Positions 8,801 to 17,779 of a stretch of DNA of 64,000 nt are shown in pieces. The stretch is taken from NCBI RefSeq assembly GCF_013137895.1, contig NZ_CP053538.1:495501-559500 (forward strand), written 5' to 3'. The DNA is from Hymenobacter taeanensis (GTDB taxonomy: Bacteria; Bacteroidota; Bacteroidia; Cytophagales; Hymenobacteraceae). Made by a program: the position numbers and the translations under genes. The notes beneath the pieces were generated by a model, which saw nothing but the letters and a program-made list of their open reading frames with translations, was not told the DNA's origin and did not search any database. Position 1 is the first letter of the stretch, and each line of letters starts with the position of its first letter.

Positions 8801-8901
8801 ATTTGGCCGCGTTGCTTTCACCTCAGGAATATAGTACCTTTCGTACACAGGTAGAAGCGCAGCGTACCGCGCAGGCTGCCTCCAATGCCCCCTGGGACTA
8901 A
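5845..8901 (+). CDS. Large polytopic membrane protein with C-terminal TPR region
   Basis: The first 400 or so residues contain about ten to twelve hydrophobic segments. The remaining 600 are Ala/Leu/Gln-rich helical repeats that read as tetratricopeptide repeats (for example PEKISLRLAALYNEP and PQQAAKLYAQLVVETP). I do not recognise a named family. The design is a membrane channel- or transporter-like module fused to a protein-interaction scaffold. The start is a TTG three bases after gatC; the next in-frame ATG would remove several membrane segments. An ABC ATPase follows 12 bp downstream, so the pair could work together, but this membrane domain is not a recognisable ABC permease. Confidence 0.7.
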   Translation: MLLPSASSPGRWRGPLLLLAILTVLALGLSGWYAATGNDTVLPLRPVAQLTPVPTTVASVRIGLAELPVQANGYLLTQTYSVDGPYVQPTAALLLVGLLGAALAYFLATVSFLARPAFVVGMGLVIFLLMSLNADLLGVFNAREQYFLILSLVLLGGTSFAFHAFWPAVGFTRRLLLLGALVTFLGALLFLRSQYTPDVTALHLTAFFTAAGAVIFALVVVWVAYENIHGLLWLNTQAETPSGRFGLLPFLLTSLLYLGTLLLYYWNEGNLLILPGWHFDPLVLLVPAVVIGWLSLQQRSATYGSWVPFGLGANYLYLVFVLLAATALGYAFATANDPFLFAARDFTAVALLSLGTAFLLYVLVNFGPLLRKRMAVHRVVYAPRRFPFFAMYLLGLAALGAVELRNNFYLIDQVKAAYYNNLGDLTRLQSELAPGTDALALLAERYYAESDELDQHNHKASLGRAALYHFRLQRQNEINILRRALSRRPSEKISLRLAALYNEPADFFDRLEILRAGLKSTPRSAPLASDLAQLFTRSSLSDSVAYYQTRAEALAPNNPVLRSNRLAYLIQQQQWPAAQQLATESADASSPALQSNRLLLGQLTNQRPENVPAPQSLAEPLSPASFAHLYHYALGQATQRDTALLPTFTQLAAQPENAPYADQLTFLRALTQQYGGQSVAAQATLRPLASGTGPAAAYYQLVQGLWLLDQRLYAAAAPRLAEAVQNGTLAAGLPHAYALALSGQLDSARRVATYLLKQPQVPFSALTQEVFTIAQPDFGTEYTQASDSLKAQYLVLRGDEFPAGADLLAPAIALQQPAPRQAALLAQLPRAFRAGQLASARQVLQRYAPAVTTRSAEASAWNVQRGELLVRTKQWSALEQLTKQAYLQGPDQAWRRYFQAVLAEANKQPQQAAKLYAQLVVETPFVESGILAAAQFYMQRKEYTTAYNTLLKGIDYNPESAELLKAYVLAAIPVGLNEYAATPLEHLAALLSPQEYSTFRTQVEAQRTAQAASNAPWD

Positions 8902-8913
8902 TCTGGTTTGGTT

Positions 8914-9636
8914 ATGCTGCACCCCGTTATTGAAACCACCGACATATCCAAAGTTTACCGTATGGGGACGGAGGAAATTCATGCGCTTCAGTCTGTATCT
9001 ATTACAATCCAGCGGGGTGAGTATGTAGCGTTTATGGGCCCTTCGGGCTCAGGCAAATCTACTCTGATGAACATTGTGGGCTGCTTAGACACGCCTAGTG
9101 GTGGCCGTTATATTCTCAACGGGAATGATGTCAGCAATATGACCGACAACCAGCTTGCCGACGTTCGGAATCGGGAAATTGGCTTCGTATTTCAGTCATT
9201 CAACCTGCTGCCCCGCGCTACTGCCCTCGATAACGTTGCCCTGCCATTAATCTACGCCGGGTATGGCAAATCGGAGCGCCAGGAAATTGCGCGAGAAGCC
9301 CTGCGTAGCGTAGGCCTGGCTGAGCGAGCCTTGCACAAGCCCAATGAGCTTAGTGGTGGTCAGCGCCAGCGCGTAGCTATCGCCAGAGCACTCGTAAATA
9401 ACCCCAGCATTATCCTCGCCGACGAACCAACCGGTGCCCTCGACACCCGAACTAGCCATGAGATCATGGACCTGTTTGAGGCGCTCTACGTGAAAGGTAA
9501 TACTATTATTATGGTAACGCACGAGGAGGATATTGCCCGCTACGCCCACCGCATCGTCCGCCTGCGCGATGGCCTGATCGAGACCGACGTTATCAATCAG
9601 GAGGTTAATACTCACCACCAGCTGGTAAGCAAGTAA
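8914..9636 (+). CDS. ABC transporter ATP-binding protein, LolD/MacB type
   Basis: This 240-residue ATPase has Walker [10 protein letters not shown], a Q-loop ([10 protein letters not shown]), signature [15 protein letters not shown], Walker [13 protein letters not shown] and the switch His (MVTHEED). The ALQSV and [13 protein letters not shown] features are those of the MacB/LolD/FtsE-like subfamily, which powers lipoprotein release, macrolide or peptide efflux. No MacB- or LolC-type permease is next to it, which is unusual. The ATG is used as start; a TTG two codons upstream is also in frame. Confidence 0.9.
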   Translation: MLHPVIETTDISKVYRMGTEEIHALQSVSITIQRGEYVAFMGPSGSGKSTLMNIVGCLDTPSGGRYILNGNDVSNMTDNQLADVRNREIGFVFQSFNLLPRATALDNVALPLIYAGYGKSERQEIAREALRSVGLAERALHKPNELSGGQRQRVAIARALVNNPSIILADEPTGALDTRTSHEIMDLFEALYVKGNTIIMVTHEEDIARYAHRIVRLRDGLIETDVINQEVNTHHQLVSK

Positions 9637-9736
9637 GGGAGCCCTAAGTCTGGCTCCAGACGATTGATTCCGGTGATACCGCAACTTTCTGCCCCGCAGA
9701 ATGTCTTTGTAGTGTTTCCTTCCTACCTACCCGCTC

Positions 9737-10285
9737 TTGAAGATCTATACTAAAACCGGCGACCAAGGTCTCACTTCCCTTATTGGAGGAACCCGTGTTC
9801 CCAAGTCCAGCTTACGAATCGACTGCTACGGCACTGTTGATGAGCTTAACTCCTACATTGGGCTAGTTCGCGACCAAGAAGTAAATGCTACTCGTAGGCC
9901 ACTGCTCAAAGAAATACAAGACCGCTTGTTTACTATCGGCGCTTCACTGGCTTCCGATCCGGAAAAGTCTAAGATGAAAATCCCCGATTTGCACGCTGAA
10001 GATGTAGCGTTACTTGAGCAGCAAATGGATGAAATGAATGCCGTATTGCCTGAGCTGCGCGTTTTTATTCTTCCAGGAGGTCACCCATCCGTTTCGTTTG
10101 CGCATGTAGCCCGGTGCGTTTGCCGCCGAGCTGAGCGGCTGGTCATCCAGCTACGCGAAGATTCCTTTGTTGCCGATCTGGTGGTTATGTATTTGAACCG
10201 TCTATCAGATTTCCTCTTTGTCTTAAGTCGGCAAATGGCCCACGATTTGGGCGCCGAAGAGGTTACTTGGCAACCCCGGATGTAG
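9737..10285 (+). CDS. Cob(I)yrinic acid a,c-diamide adenosyltransferase, PduO type
   Basis: The enzyme transfers adenosine from ATP to cob(I)alamin to make adenosylcobalamin. Family marks are the N-terminal ATP-binding KIYTKTGDQGLTSLIGG, DELNSYIGL, the LFTIGASLAS helix and the C-terminal CRRAERLV and LNRLSDFLFVLSR motifs. The length of 182 residues is normal. The start is TTG, directly before KIYTKTGD where homologues begin. Its product is the cofactor of the methylmalonyl-CoA mutase encoded about 35 kb away in this window, a functional link supported by known biochemistry. Confidence 0.93.
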   Translation: MKIYTKTGDQGLTSLIGGTRVPKSSLRIDCYGTVDELNSYIGLVRDQEVNATRRPLLKEIQDRLFTIGASLASDPEKSKMKIPDLHAEDVALLEQQMDEMNAVLPELRVFILPGGHPSVSFAHVARCVCRRAERLVIQLREDSFVADLVVMYLNRLSDFLFVLSRQMAHDLGAEEVTWQPRM

Positions 10286-10442
10286 CAATTCTGGCTGCTT
10301 ACACCCGCTACCTTATTACTGCACCTTACTCCATTTCCTTACCTCTCCCACCCTCTCACAACCAGCGGTTGGCTGAGTCCGTTTCAAAGGTCTCCCCCAT
10401 CCGTTATTGTCTCCGTATTCCCACCCACCCCACTCTGCCCCT

Positions 10443-11507
10443 ATGATTGACACGCTCACCATCCCGACGAAGCGGACCACTGCTTCCCGCCTTTCTCAAG
10501 TGGACTTTGATCACCTTGACTTTGGCAAAACCTTCTCCGACCATATGCTGGTAGTTGACTACCACAATGGTGAGTGGCAAGAGCCTCAGATTGTACCATT
10601 CGGCGACATGACTGTGAGCCCCGCCAACTCGGCGCTACACTACGGTCAGGCCATTTTTGAAGGCATGAAGGCCTACAAGAATGAGCAGGGTGAAGTGTAT
10701 CTGTTCCGCCCTTACGATAACCTGCACCGGCTTAACGCCTCTGCTGAACGCATGTGCATGCCGGCCGTACCGGAAGAGATTTTCATGCAGGGTCTTACGC
10801 AGCTTCTTCGCCTCGATTCTGAGTGGATCCCAAGCTTCACGGGTAGCTCACTTTACATCCGCCCCTTCATGTTCGCGACAGATGGCCTACTGGGTGTGCG
10901 GCCTTCTGACTCTTACCGGTTTATGATTATTACCTCTCCGGTAGGCCTCTATTATAACAAGCCTCTGCGCGTGCGCTTCGAAGAGAAGTATGTACGTTCC
11001 GCTGAAGGCGGAGCTGGCTTTGCCAAGAACGCCGGTAATTATGGCGCTGCTATGTACCCCACTAAGTTAGCCCAACAAGATGGCTACAACCAGCTAATCT
11101 GGACTGATGCTTCCGAGCACCGTTACGTGGAAGAATCTGGCACGATGAACGCTGTTTTCGTAATAGATGGTCGCATCATAACACCCGCACTCAGCTCTTC
11201 TATTCTTGATGGCATTACCCGCCGCAGTGTACTGCAACTAGCTCGCGACTGGGACATTCCTGTTGAGGAGCGCAAGGTATCCGCTATCGAAATTTTGGCG
11301 GCACAAGCCGATGGCACCTTACAGGAAGCTTTTGGAGTAGGCACAGCCGCCACCATTGCTCCTATTGCCGTGATTGGCTACCAGGGCGAGGACCATAATC
11401 TGCCTGAGCGTCCCGCTGATGCTTTCTCTAACCGAGTGTCAGCAGCCTTAGCTGACATTCGTAGTGGTAATGCCCCTGACCCACATAACTGGATGGTACG
11501 TGTGTAG
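10443..11507 (+). CDS. ilvE: Branched-chain amino acid aminotransferase
   Basis: This PLP-dependent class IV aminotransferase catalyses the last step of Leu, Ile and Val synthesis and the first step of their breakdown. The PLP Lys is in GFAKNAGNYGAAM. The motifs ALHYGQAIFEGMKAY, YIRPFMFATD and EESGTMNAVFVID are those of the long (about 354-residue) bacterial BCAT subgroup. I took the ATG at MIDTLTIP; an in-frame upstream start adds a His/Pro-rich stretch unlike the family. The gene ends with its own terminator. Confidence 0.93.
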   Translation: MIDTLTIPTKRTTASRLSQVDFDHLDFGKTFSDHMLVVDYHNGEWQEPQIVPFGDMTVSPANSALHYGQAIFEGMKAYKNEQGEVYLFRPYDNLHRLNASAERMCMPAVPEEIFMQGLTQLLRLDSEWIPSFTGSSLYIRPFMFATDGLLGVRPSDSYRFMIITSPVGLYYNKPLRVRFEEKYVRSAEGGAGFAKNAGNYGAAMYPTKLAQQDGYNQLIWTDASEHRYVEESGTMNAVFVIDGRIITPALSSSILDGITRRSVLQLARDWDIPVEERKVSAIEILAAQADGTLQEAFGVGTAATIAPIAVIGYQGEDHNLPERPADAFSNRVSAALADIRSGNAPDPHNWMVRV

Positions 11508-11526
11508 CCGTTTCTATCAACCACGA

Positions 11527-11540
11527 GTGGCCTAGGCCAC
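11527..11540. repeat. Perfect 14-bp palindrome GTGGCCTAGGCCAC
   Basis: This self-complementary site lies just after the ilvE stop codon. Its core is the GGCCTAGGCC word that is spread through the window and is found again at the centre of the 40-bp palindrome near 24058. Confidence 0.7.
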
Positions 11541-11552
11541 CCTTACCCATAC

Positions 11553-11584
11553 ACGAGGCCGGCTTCGCATGAAGCCGGCCTCGT
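11553..11584 (+). terminator. Rho-independent terminator of ilvE
   Basis: A perfect 14-bp GC-rich stem (11553-11566 with 11571-11584, containing GAGGCCGGCTTC) has a GCAT loop and a T-rich tail. Confidence 0.85.
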
Positions 11585-11641
11585 TATTTATGCAGACCTT
11601 TACAGCTTACTTACTCTTTCCATCATTCATTTTTTGTCCCG

Positions 11642-12719
11642 ATGACCCATGAACAGGTGAAGGACTTGAAGGGCCGCGCTGAGGCCCTGAGGAGGTACCT
11701 TTGACTACGATAACCGCAAAGCACAAGTCGTAGAAACAGAAGCACAAACTACGGCTCCCGGTTTTTGGGATGACTCCAAGAAGGCGGAAGCTGTCATGAA
11801 GGATATCAAAGCCCTCAAAATATGGACTGATGACTTCGAAGCAGTAGAAAAATCAGTGAGCGATGTAGAAGTACTATATGATTTCTACCGCGAAGGCGAC
11901 GTTACCGAACAGGAAATTCAGCAGGAATTTGAAGCTGCTGAGCAGGCCGTAGGACGCCTGGAGTTCAAGCGCATGCTCTCCGACGAGGAAGATCAGCTTT
12001 CGGCCATCCTGGAAATCAACCCCGGGGCGGGCGGCACCGAAAGCCAGGACTGGGCTGAGATGCTTATGCGCATGTACATCATGTGGGGCGAAAAACAGGG
12101 TTTCACCGTTCGGCAGGTGAGTTATCAGCCGGGTGAAGGGGCAGGTATCAAATCTGCCTCTCTTGAGATTGATGGCCCATTTGCCTATGGCTACTTGAAG
12201 AGTGAGATTGGCGTGCATCGCTTAGTGCGCATCTCCCCCTTCGACAGCAGTGGCCGCCGTCACACTTCCTTTGCTTCTGTGTTTGCGTACCCGGTGGTTG
12301 ATGATACCATCAACATTCAAATTAACCCGGCTGATATTTCCTGGGACACTTTCCGGGCGGGCGGCGCTGGTGGGCAAAATGTAAACAAAGTTGAAACCGC
12401 CGTCCGTCTGACCCATGCTCCATCTGGCATTATCATCGCCGTTCAGATTGAGCGTAGCCAGTTGATGAACAAAGAGCACGCCTTACGCATGCTAAAATCT
12501 CGTCTTTATCAAATAGAGCTTGATAAGCGCCATGCGGAACGAGACAAAGTAGAAGCTGGTAAGAAGCGGATTGACTTTGGCTCTCAGATTCGCAACTACG
12601 TGTTGCACCCCTACAAGCTCATTAAAGATCTTCGTACCGGTATTGAGCGCACCGATGTGCAAAACGTACTTGACGGAGACCTAGACGAGTATATTAGAGG
12701 GTACCTGATGCAGAACTAA
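11642..12719 (+). CDS. prfB: Peptide chain release factor 2, with programmed +1 frameshift
   Basis: RF2 terminates translation at UGA and UAA. The gene starts at an ATG 60 bases before an in-frame TGA (11702-11704). The site reads AGG AGG TAC CTT TGA C: an SD-like AGGAGG, the slippery CTT and the UGA C context, the standard autoregulatory frameshift of prfB. After a +1 shift the frame continues as DYDNRKAQ to the end, giving 358 residues. The RF2-specific SPF tripeptide is in RISPFDSSG, and the catalytic GGQ is in [15 protein letters not shown]. Low RF2 favours shifting and so more RF2. Annotating only the second frame (from 11796) would lose the N-terminus. Confidence 0.96.
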
Positions 12720-12755
12720 TTCTCTTTCGTCTCTGCTTCACTCGTTAAAGAGTAT

Positions 12756-12804
12756 AGACAATAAAAAAGGACCATCCAGCTTGGATGGTCCTTTTTTATT
12801 GTCT
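12756..12804. terminator. Bidirectional terminator, 23-bp perfect inverted repeat
   Basis: Arms 12756-12778 and 12782-12804 are perfectly complementary with a three-base loop. The stem contains AAAAAAGGACCATCC, so a T-run follows the GC core on either strand. It separates the convergent prfB and SusD-like genes. Confidence 0.92.
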
Positions 12805-12824
12805 GAACTTACTAAGACGAAGGG

Positions 12825-14504
12825 TTAGTCAACCACGTCCCAGAAGATCTTCGTGTACTGGTCAACACCCGTTGGAACGTTGCTAGTGTTAGTGCTAGCC
12901 TCGCTCAATGGATAGAGCAGACGTGTGGGCAGTTTACCTTTTGCAGCCTGGGGAGAAACCGGGATACGTGGCAGGCCAGTCCGACGGATATCATCCCATG
13001 CTTCTACGCTAGCAATCGAGTTCAATGCCAAGTACTTCTGGTAGATGATGATAGCTTGTTTTCCAAGATCACCGTTCGTCGTGGCTACGTCAAAGTTCAC
13101 TAGTGGGTTAGTGGCATTAGATCCACCCGCATCGGTAGTAGCAATGAACGTGTTATACTGAGCAATACCGGGAGCACCCGACGTAGTCAAGGCTGACAGC
13201 GTGTAAGCAGAACCGTTGATTGTACCTAGGCTAGTAGAAGCCGGACGGTAGAAATAAATAAAGGAGGCTTTAATACCATCCAGGAAATCCTTCTTAGCAT
13301 CAACGTTGCCACCCGTGAAAAGACCACGCGTTTCGGCTTCAGCCTTGTTGAACAAGTGCTCTGACAGCAGCATAAGCGGCGTAGGAGCGTTCAAGCCTTT
13401 GAAGATACCGCCCGCAGCAGTCAGAGAATTAGCTCCGAGGAAGCGGGAAGCCTGACGCGTGCTAGCAGTTGGGGTACCCAAACCGGGAGGAGTAGGCTCA
13501 CCTAAAACACCCCCGATATAACCAGAAACTGCAGTGGTAGAGCCAGCAGGAATACGTGAGCCCAGAGTGTACAACTGCGACACACGGGGGTCGTTATTGT
13601 TTACATACTGGTCAATAATGTACTGCGTTGGCACTTGGTAGTTACGCTCAGTAGCAGCGGTACCAGCTACCGTGTAAGCATAACGGTTGTACAAGGGGTT
13701 CTGCTGGCCAGAGTTCTGAGAGTAGTTAGGCTGTACAACTACGTCAGAAGTAATGAACCCGTCTTTGGCCGTCTGGAGCGCCGCCAATTGGGTGCGAACG
13801 TCAGCATTGATAGAAGCGTTGTTCGTCTGCGACTCACGGAGCAGAATACGTAGCTGCAAGCTGTTGGCGAATTGCTTCCACTTGGTCATGTTGCCACCAA
13901 ACACTACATCTTCTGTGCTTACCGTACGGGCAGCCTGATTAGATGCTGCTGCATCAATATCAGCAATAGCACCCTTTAGTTGCACCAGAAGATCTTTGTA
14001 GATGTCCTCTGCCTTATCATACTTAGGAGTAACCTTGCTGGCGCCTTGCAGTGCTTCTGTGTAAGGAATATCACCGTACTGGTCAACCAATAGCAGGAAT
14101 CCATAAGCCTTCATGATGCGAGCAATGGCAGCATGCCGAGGGAAACCAGTACCAGCACCTTTTGTCTGAATGATGTTGTAGTCATTCAGGTTGTCATAGG
14201 TGTTATCAAACAAGCCAGCATAATAGGCTGTCGAGTAGTTGTAGGTCTGCTCTTCACCGTATCCGCTCACTACGTTGGTCTTGGTCCAATAACCAGCTGC
14301 CCAGCTCGCGTAGCTGTTGTAGCTAGGGTTATTCCCCGTGTAGATAGCAGCCGTGTTAGTCAGGGCCTGAGCGAGAATGATATCAGGTGACACCGATTCT
14401 GCCGTAAAAGCGTTCGGGTTATTGTTGATATCAAGGAAATTATCGCAACTGGTTGTCGCAGCCGTAAGCGCTGCCGCAAACAGAATTTTGGGTAGTATTT
14501 TCAT
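12825..14504 (-). CDS. SusD/RagB-like outer-membrane lipoprotein (SusD_2 type)
   Basis: The 559-residue protein has a lipoprotein signal ending at Cys20 (TTSCDNFLDINNNPN), the usual start of SusD-like proteins that sit on the cell surface and form the lid of a SusC channel. The middle contains the helical TPR-like region (AIARIMKAYGFLLLVDQYGD, IPYTEALQG), and the C-terminus has SIASVEAWDDIRRTGLPRI. The DIN.NPN N-terminus suggests the SusD_2 subgroup, often tied to peptide or mixed substrates rather than starch. It lies 14 bp downstream of its SusC partner. The substrate cannot be told from this locus. Confidence 0.9.
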   Translation of the reverse strand: MKILPKILFAAALTAATTSCDNFLDINNNPNAFTAESVSPDIILAQALTNTAAIYTGNNPSYNSYASWAAGYWTKTNVVSGYGEEQTYNYSTAYYAGLFDNTYDNLNDYNIIQTKGAGTGFPRHAAIARIMKAYGFLLLVDQYGDIPYTEALQGASKVTPKYDKAEDIYKDLLVQLKGAIADIDAAASNQAARTVSTEDVVFGGNMTKWKQFANSLQLRILLRESQTNNASINADVRTQLAALQTAKDGFITSDVVVQPNYSQNSGQQNPLYNRYAYTVAGTAATERNYQVPTQYIIDQYVNNNDPRVSQLYTLGSRIPAGSTTAVSGYIGGVLGEPTPPGLGTPTASTRQASRFLGANSLTAAGGIFKGLNAPTPLMLLSEHLFNKAEAETRGLFTGGNVDAKKDFLDGIKASFIYFYRPASTSLGTINGSAYTLSALTTSGAPGIAQYNTFIATTDAGGSNATNPLVNFDVATTNGDLGKQAIIIYQKYLALNSIASVEAWDDIRRTGLPRIPVSPQAAKGKLPTRLLYPLSEASTNTSNVPTGVDQYTKIFWDVVD

Positions 14505-14518
14505 GGATGTGTCGCAGC

Positions 14519-17500
14519 TTAGAGAGTTACGTTCAGCGTTGCCCCGTAAAACTTGGTCGGCGGCGTGTTCAAGTTAGAGTTAATGCCAATGGCATTAGAG
14601 TTGCTAAAGTTGAATTCTGGGTCGGTGTAGATGTTTTCTTTAGGTACCCAAGTGAAGATGTTTCGACCGAAGAGGTTAACCGAAGCACCTTTTACTAGAC
14701 CTACCTTCGACACAAGTGAAGCTGGGATGGCGTAAGAAAGCGACACCTCACGAATCTTGAAGAACTTACCAGAAGTAACATAGTTCTCAGCTACCGTACG
14801 GTTCCAGGTTGAGTTCTGGGCCCAGAACTCAGCGCCACCAGGCGTCAAACCGGAAGTGTTTGGCGTGTATGTAACATTGCCAGCGGCATCGGTTGAAGGA
14901 ATAGCCGAGTTAGGGTACACAAAGTTCTGACGATCGTACATGGCGCTACGAGCACCGCTACCAGTGAAGTCAAGGTCTTCACCTATTGCATGATACACTA
15001 CATAGCCCGTGCGAAGTTCCCCTTGGCCAGCTAAAGTGATACCCTTGTACGTGAACGAAGTATTGAAGCCGTAACGGTACTTAGGCTGAGTATTACCGAA
15101 GGTCTGTAAATCACCTGCTTTAACGGGGTAATAATACTGCGTCGGGTCACCCGTTGGGTCAATTGGGTTCTTGGTAGGCGCCAGAATAGTGCGGCCATCT
15201 GCGGTTTTCTGGTAGTGCGAGCCACGCAGGATTGGGAATGGCTGGCCCGGAATAGCATACAACTGCGCGTTACCGCCCGTAGACAAAGCCAGCTGGGTCA
15301 AGCCATCTGGCAACGAAACCACCTTGTTGGCATTGTAGTTAAAGTTACCACCTACCGTCCAGGTAAAGCCATTATCCAGGCGTACAGGAGTCAGGTTCAG
15401 GTCTACTTCAATACCACGGTTTTCTACTTCACCCGCGTTGATCAGGTTGTTTGAATAACCCGTTGCGCGCGAAATGCTGGTAGAGATAGTTTGGTTCTTA
15501 CTGTTCTGCTTGTAATACGTTACAGCCGTCGATACCCTGCGCTTCAGGAAGGCCAGTTCGATACCTGTTTCATACGAGATAGTAGTTTCAGGTTTCAGAC
15601 CAGCTACTACCAAGCCGTTGCCGGCGGTGTACGAAGCTGTTGCACCGAAGGGATAGCCAGCTCCCAGGTTGAATACTGGATTTAGAGCGTAAGCACCGAA
15701 GCTCTGGTATACACCAACGGGGCTATTGAAAGCGCCGGCAGTTGTACCACCCAAGTTGATCTGGCTCACTTTTGTAATACCCCCACGAATCTTACCGTAG
15801 TCCAGGAAGGAAGCATCCTTCAGGGCCGGAATAGCATTGGTAAAGACGAATGATGCGTCAACGGCTGGGTAGAAGAAGCTGCGGTTACTTGCATCCAGGT
15901 TAGACACGTTGTCATAACGGCCTGACCCGTGCACATACACGAAGTCTTTGTAACCTACTGTAGCATCAAGATAGAAAGCGTACGTACGTACACGAGCACT
16001 AGCATCTGAACCCGTCAGGTTACCAACGCGGTTCGACAAATTGTATAGTCCTGGAGACGACAGACCGGTGGACGCCACGTTACGGAAGTTCGAGCTGAAC
16101 TGCTGTACGTTGTTACCCAAGATAGCCTGCAAGGAGATGTCACCGAACGTTTTGTCCATGCTCAGGAACGCATCGGAGTTGATACGGTTCTGATTGCTAC
16201 CTACGTCCTGTACAAAGCCACCGGGCTGGTAGGTCTTGTACGTGTTAGCTACAGTGTAAGGGCTCAAGATGAGCTTATTCTGGAACTGCAGGCTGGACTG
16301 GTCGATGTTGGTAATACCAATACGGTATTGGGCACGCAACCAATCAGTCAGTTTGTACGACAAATCAATGCTACCAATGATCGTGTTACGACGATCATTC
16401 GTGCGGTTGTTGTCGAGGATGTAGTAAGGGTTGTGATAGAAGTTGTTGTAATAACCGTCCGGAGAAGCGTATGGGTTATTCTTCCAATCCTTGTAAGAGG
16501 TGAGAGGCACCTGAACACCGGTGTTAAACCAGTTCCAGTACACCGTTTCGTCGCGGCTGATGTTTGAAGTGGCATCTACCCGCTGCAGCGTGTACGAAAT
16601 GTTAGTACCAATCGTCAGACGGTTGAACTCGTGCGAAGCGTTGAAACGGAAAGTATTCCGGTCAAACTTATCCTTGGGCACGATACCGTTGTTGTGAACA
16701 TTCTGGTATGAGGCGTAATACTTGGTTTTAGCATCACCACCCGAGAACGTTACCGAATTTTGCATCTGGTAACCCGTGTTCCAGAAATCGCGCTTTTCAT
16801 TGGGGCGCGCAACATACGGCAGCATCTGAGTAGTTCCGTCGGACAGCACGTTGCCGAGCGGACGTACTACACCATCGAAACGAGGACCAAACTGCTGGTT
16901 TTCGAAGCTATTGTACTGATAGTCTTCGTTGATGTCAACTTCGTTGTTTGGTGCAAACTTCTCCCGGGTCTGGTTCCAAGAGTTAGCGCCCAGACCAAAT
17001 TCTTCCTGGAATTTAGGCAGGAACGAAACTGATTCCCACTGCGAGGTTTGTGAAAGAGTAACCTTCGACGTAGTGGTGCCCTTTTTGGTTGTAATTACCA
17101 ATGCACCGTTAGAAGCCTGTGAGCCGTAGAGAGCTGCGGCGTTAGCACCTTTCAGTACCGAGATGTTATCTACGTCGTCGGGGTTAAGTGCGAGCAGAGC
17201 ATCGTTGGTAGAAATGTTGCCATCAATTACAACCAGTGCTTCGTTGTTACCGGTCAGGGAGCGGCTACCACGGAGCGTAACCCGCACCTGAGGGCTTACA
17301 CCAGCACCAATAGTCTGCACCTGCAGACCTGACACTTTACCCGTCAGACCGTTAGTTACGTTGGTAACGCGGGCCTGAGTAACTTCTTTCGTATCCAGTG
17401 TAGCAGTAGCATAACCAACCTGCTGCTGCTGGCGCTGGATACCAAGGGCACCAGTTACTACTACTTCGCCCAGCTGCTTTGAATCAGAAGCTAGTCCAAT

Positions 17501-17779
17501 GTCAATAGTAGAAGCATCTCCTATTGCACGCTCAACTGCTACGTAGCCAATTGAGGAGAACGTGAGTGCTGTTGCAGATGCTGGCGCACTAATAGTATAG
17601 CTACCATCAGCGTTGGTTGATACACCAACGGTAGTGCCTTTTACAAGCACCGTGACGCCGGGCAAACCTTGGCCATTGGAACGGTCGGTGACCCGTCCCG
17701 AAATTTGACGGTTCTGCGCGGCCGCCTGCTGCAACAGCACGGGCGCGATCAGAAGCGCACTCAATAAAGTTTTTCGCAT
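14519..17779 (-). CDS. SusC/RagA-type TonB-linked outer-membrane transporter
   Basis: The 1086-residue protein has a signal peptide cleaved after QAAAQ. A carboxypeptidase-D-like regulatory domain follows (about 25-100; RVTDRSNGQGLPGVTVLVKG), then a TonB-dependent plug with the SusC signature and the NISVLKGANAAALYGSQASNG motif, and a 22-strand barrel ending in NVTL. It imports a large ligand using TonB energy together with the downstream SusD. No glycoside hydrolase, peptidase or sigma/anti-sigma pair is adjacent, so it is not a classical polysaccharide utilisation locus. It is divergent from a second SusC-SusD pair. Confidence 0.95.
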   Translation of the reverse strand: MRKTLLSALLIAPVLLQQAAAQNRQISGRVTDRSNGQGLPGVTVLVKGTTVGVSTNADGSYTISAPASATALTFSSIGYVAVERAIGDASTIDIGLASDSKQLGEVVVTGALGIQRQQQQVGYATATLDTKEVTQARVTNVTNGLTGKVSGLQVQTIGAGVSPQVRVTLRGSRSLTGNNEALVVIDGNISTNDALLALNPDDVDNISVLKGANAAALYGSQASNGALVITTKKGTTTSKVTLSQTSQWESVSFLPKFQEEFGLGANSWNQTREKFAPNNEVDINEDYQYNSFENQQFGPRFDGVVRPLGNVLSDGTTQMLPYVARPNEKRDFWNTGYQMQNSVTFSGGDAKTKYYASYQNVHNNGIVPKDKFDRNTFRFNASHEFNRLTIGTNISYTLQRVDATSNISRDETVYWNWFNTGVQVPLTSYKDWKNNPYASPDGYYNNFYHNPYYILDNNRTNDRRNTIIGSIDLSYKLTDWLRAQYRIGITNIDQSSLQFQNKLILSPYTVANTYKTYQPGGFVQDVGSNQNRINSDAFLSMDKTFGDISLQAILGNNVQQFSSNFRNVASTGLSSPGLYNLSNRVGNLTGSDASARVRTYAFYLDATVGYKDFVYVHGSGRYDNVSNLDASNRSFFYPAVDASFVFTNAIPALKDASFLDYGKIRGGITKVSQINLGGTTAGAFNSPVGVYQSFGAYALNPVFNLGAGYPFGATASYTAGNGLVVAGLKPETTISYETGIELAFLKRRVSTAVTYYKQNSKNQTISTSISRATGYSNNLINAGEVENRGIEVDLNLTPVRLDNGFTWTVGGNFNYNANKVVSLPDGLTQLALSTGGNAQLYAIPGQPFPILRGSHYQKTADGRTILAPTKNPIDPTGDPTQYYYPVKAGDLQTFGNTQPKYRYGFNTSFTYKGITLAGQGELRTGYVVYHAIGEDLDFTGSGARSAMYDRQNFVYPNSAIPSTDAAGNVTYTPNTSGLTPGGAEFWAQNSTWNRTVAENYVTSGKFFKIREVSLSYAIPASLVSKVGLVKGASVNLFGRNIFTWVPKENIYTDPEFNFSNSNAIGINSNLNTPPTKFYGATLNVTL

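Noticed and set aside
11796..12719. Release factor 2 starting at the internal ATG
   Set aside because: The upstream frame encodes the proper N-terminus and meets this frame at a textbook +1 frameshift site, so the short form is only part of the gene.
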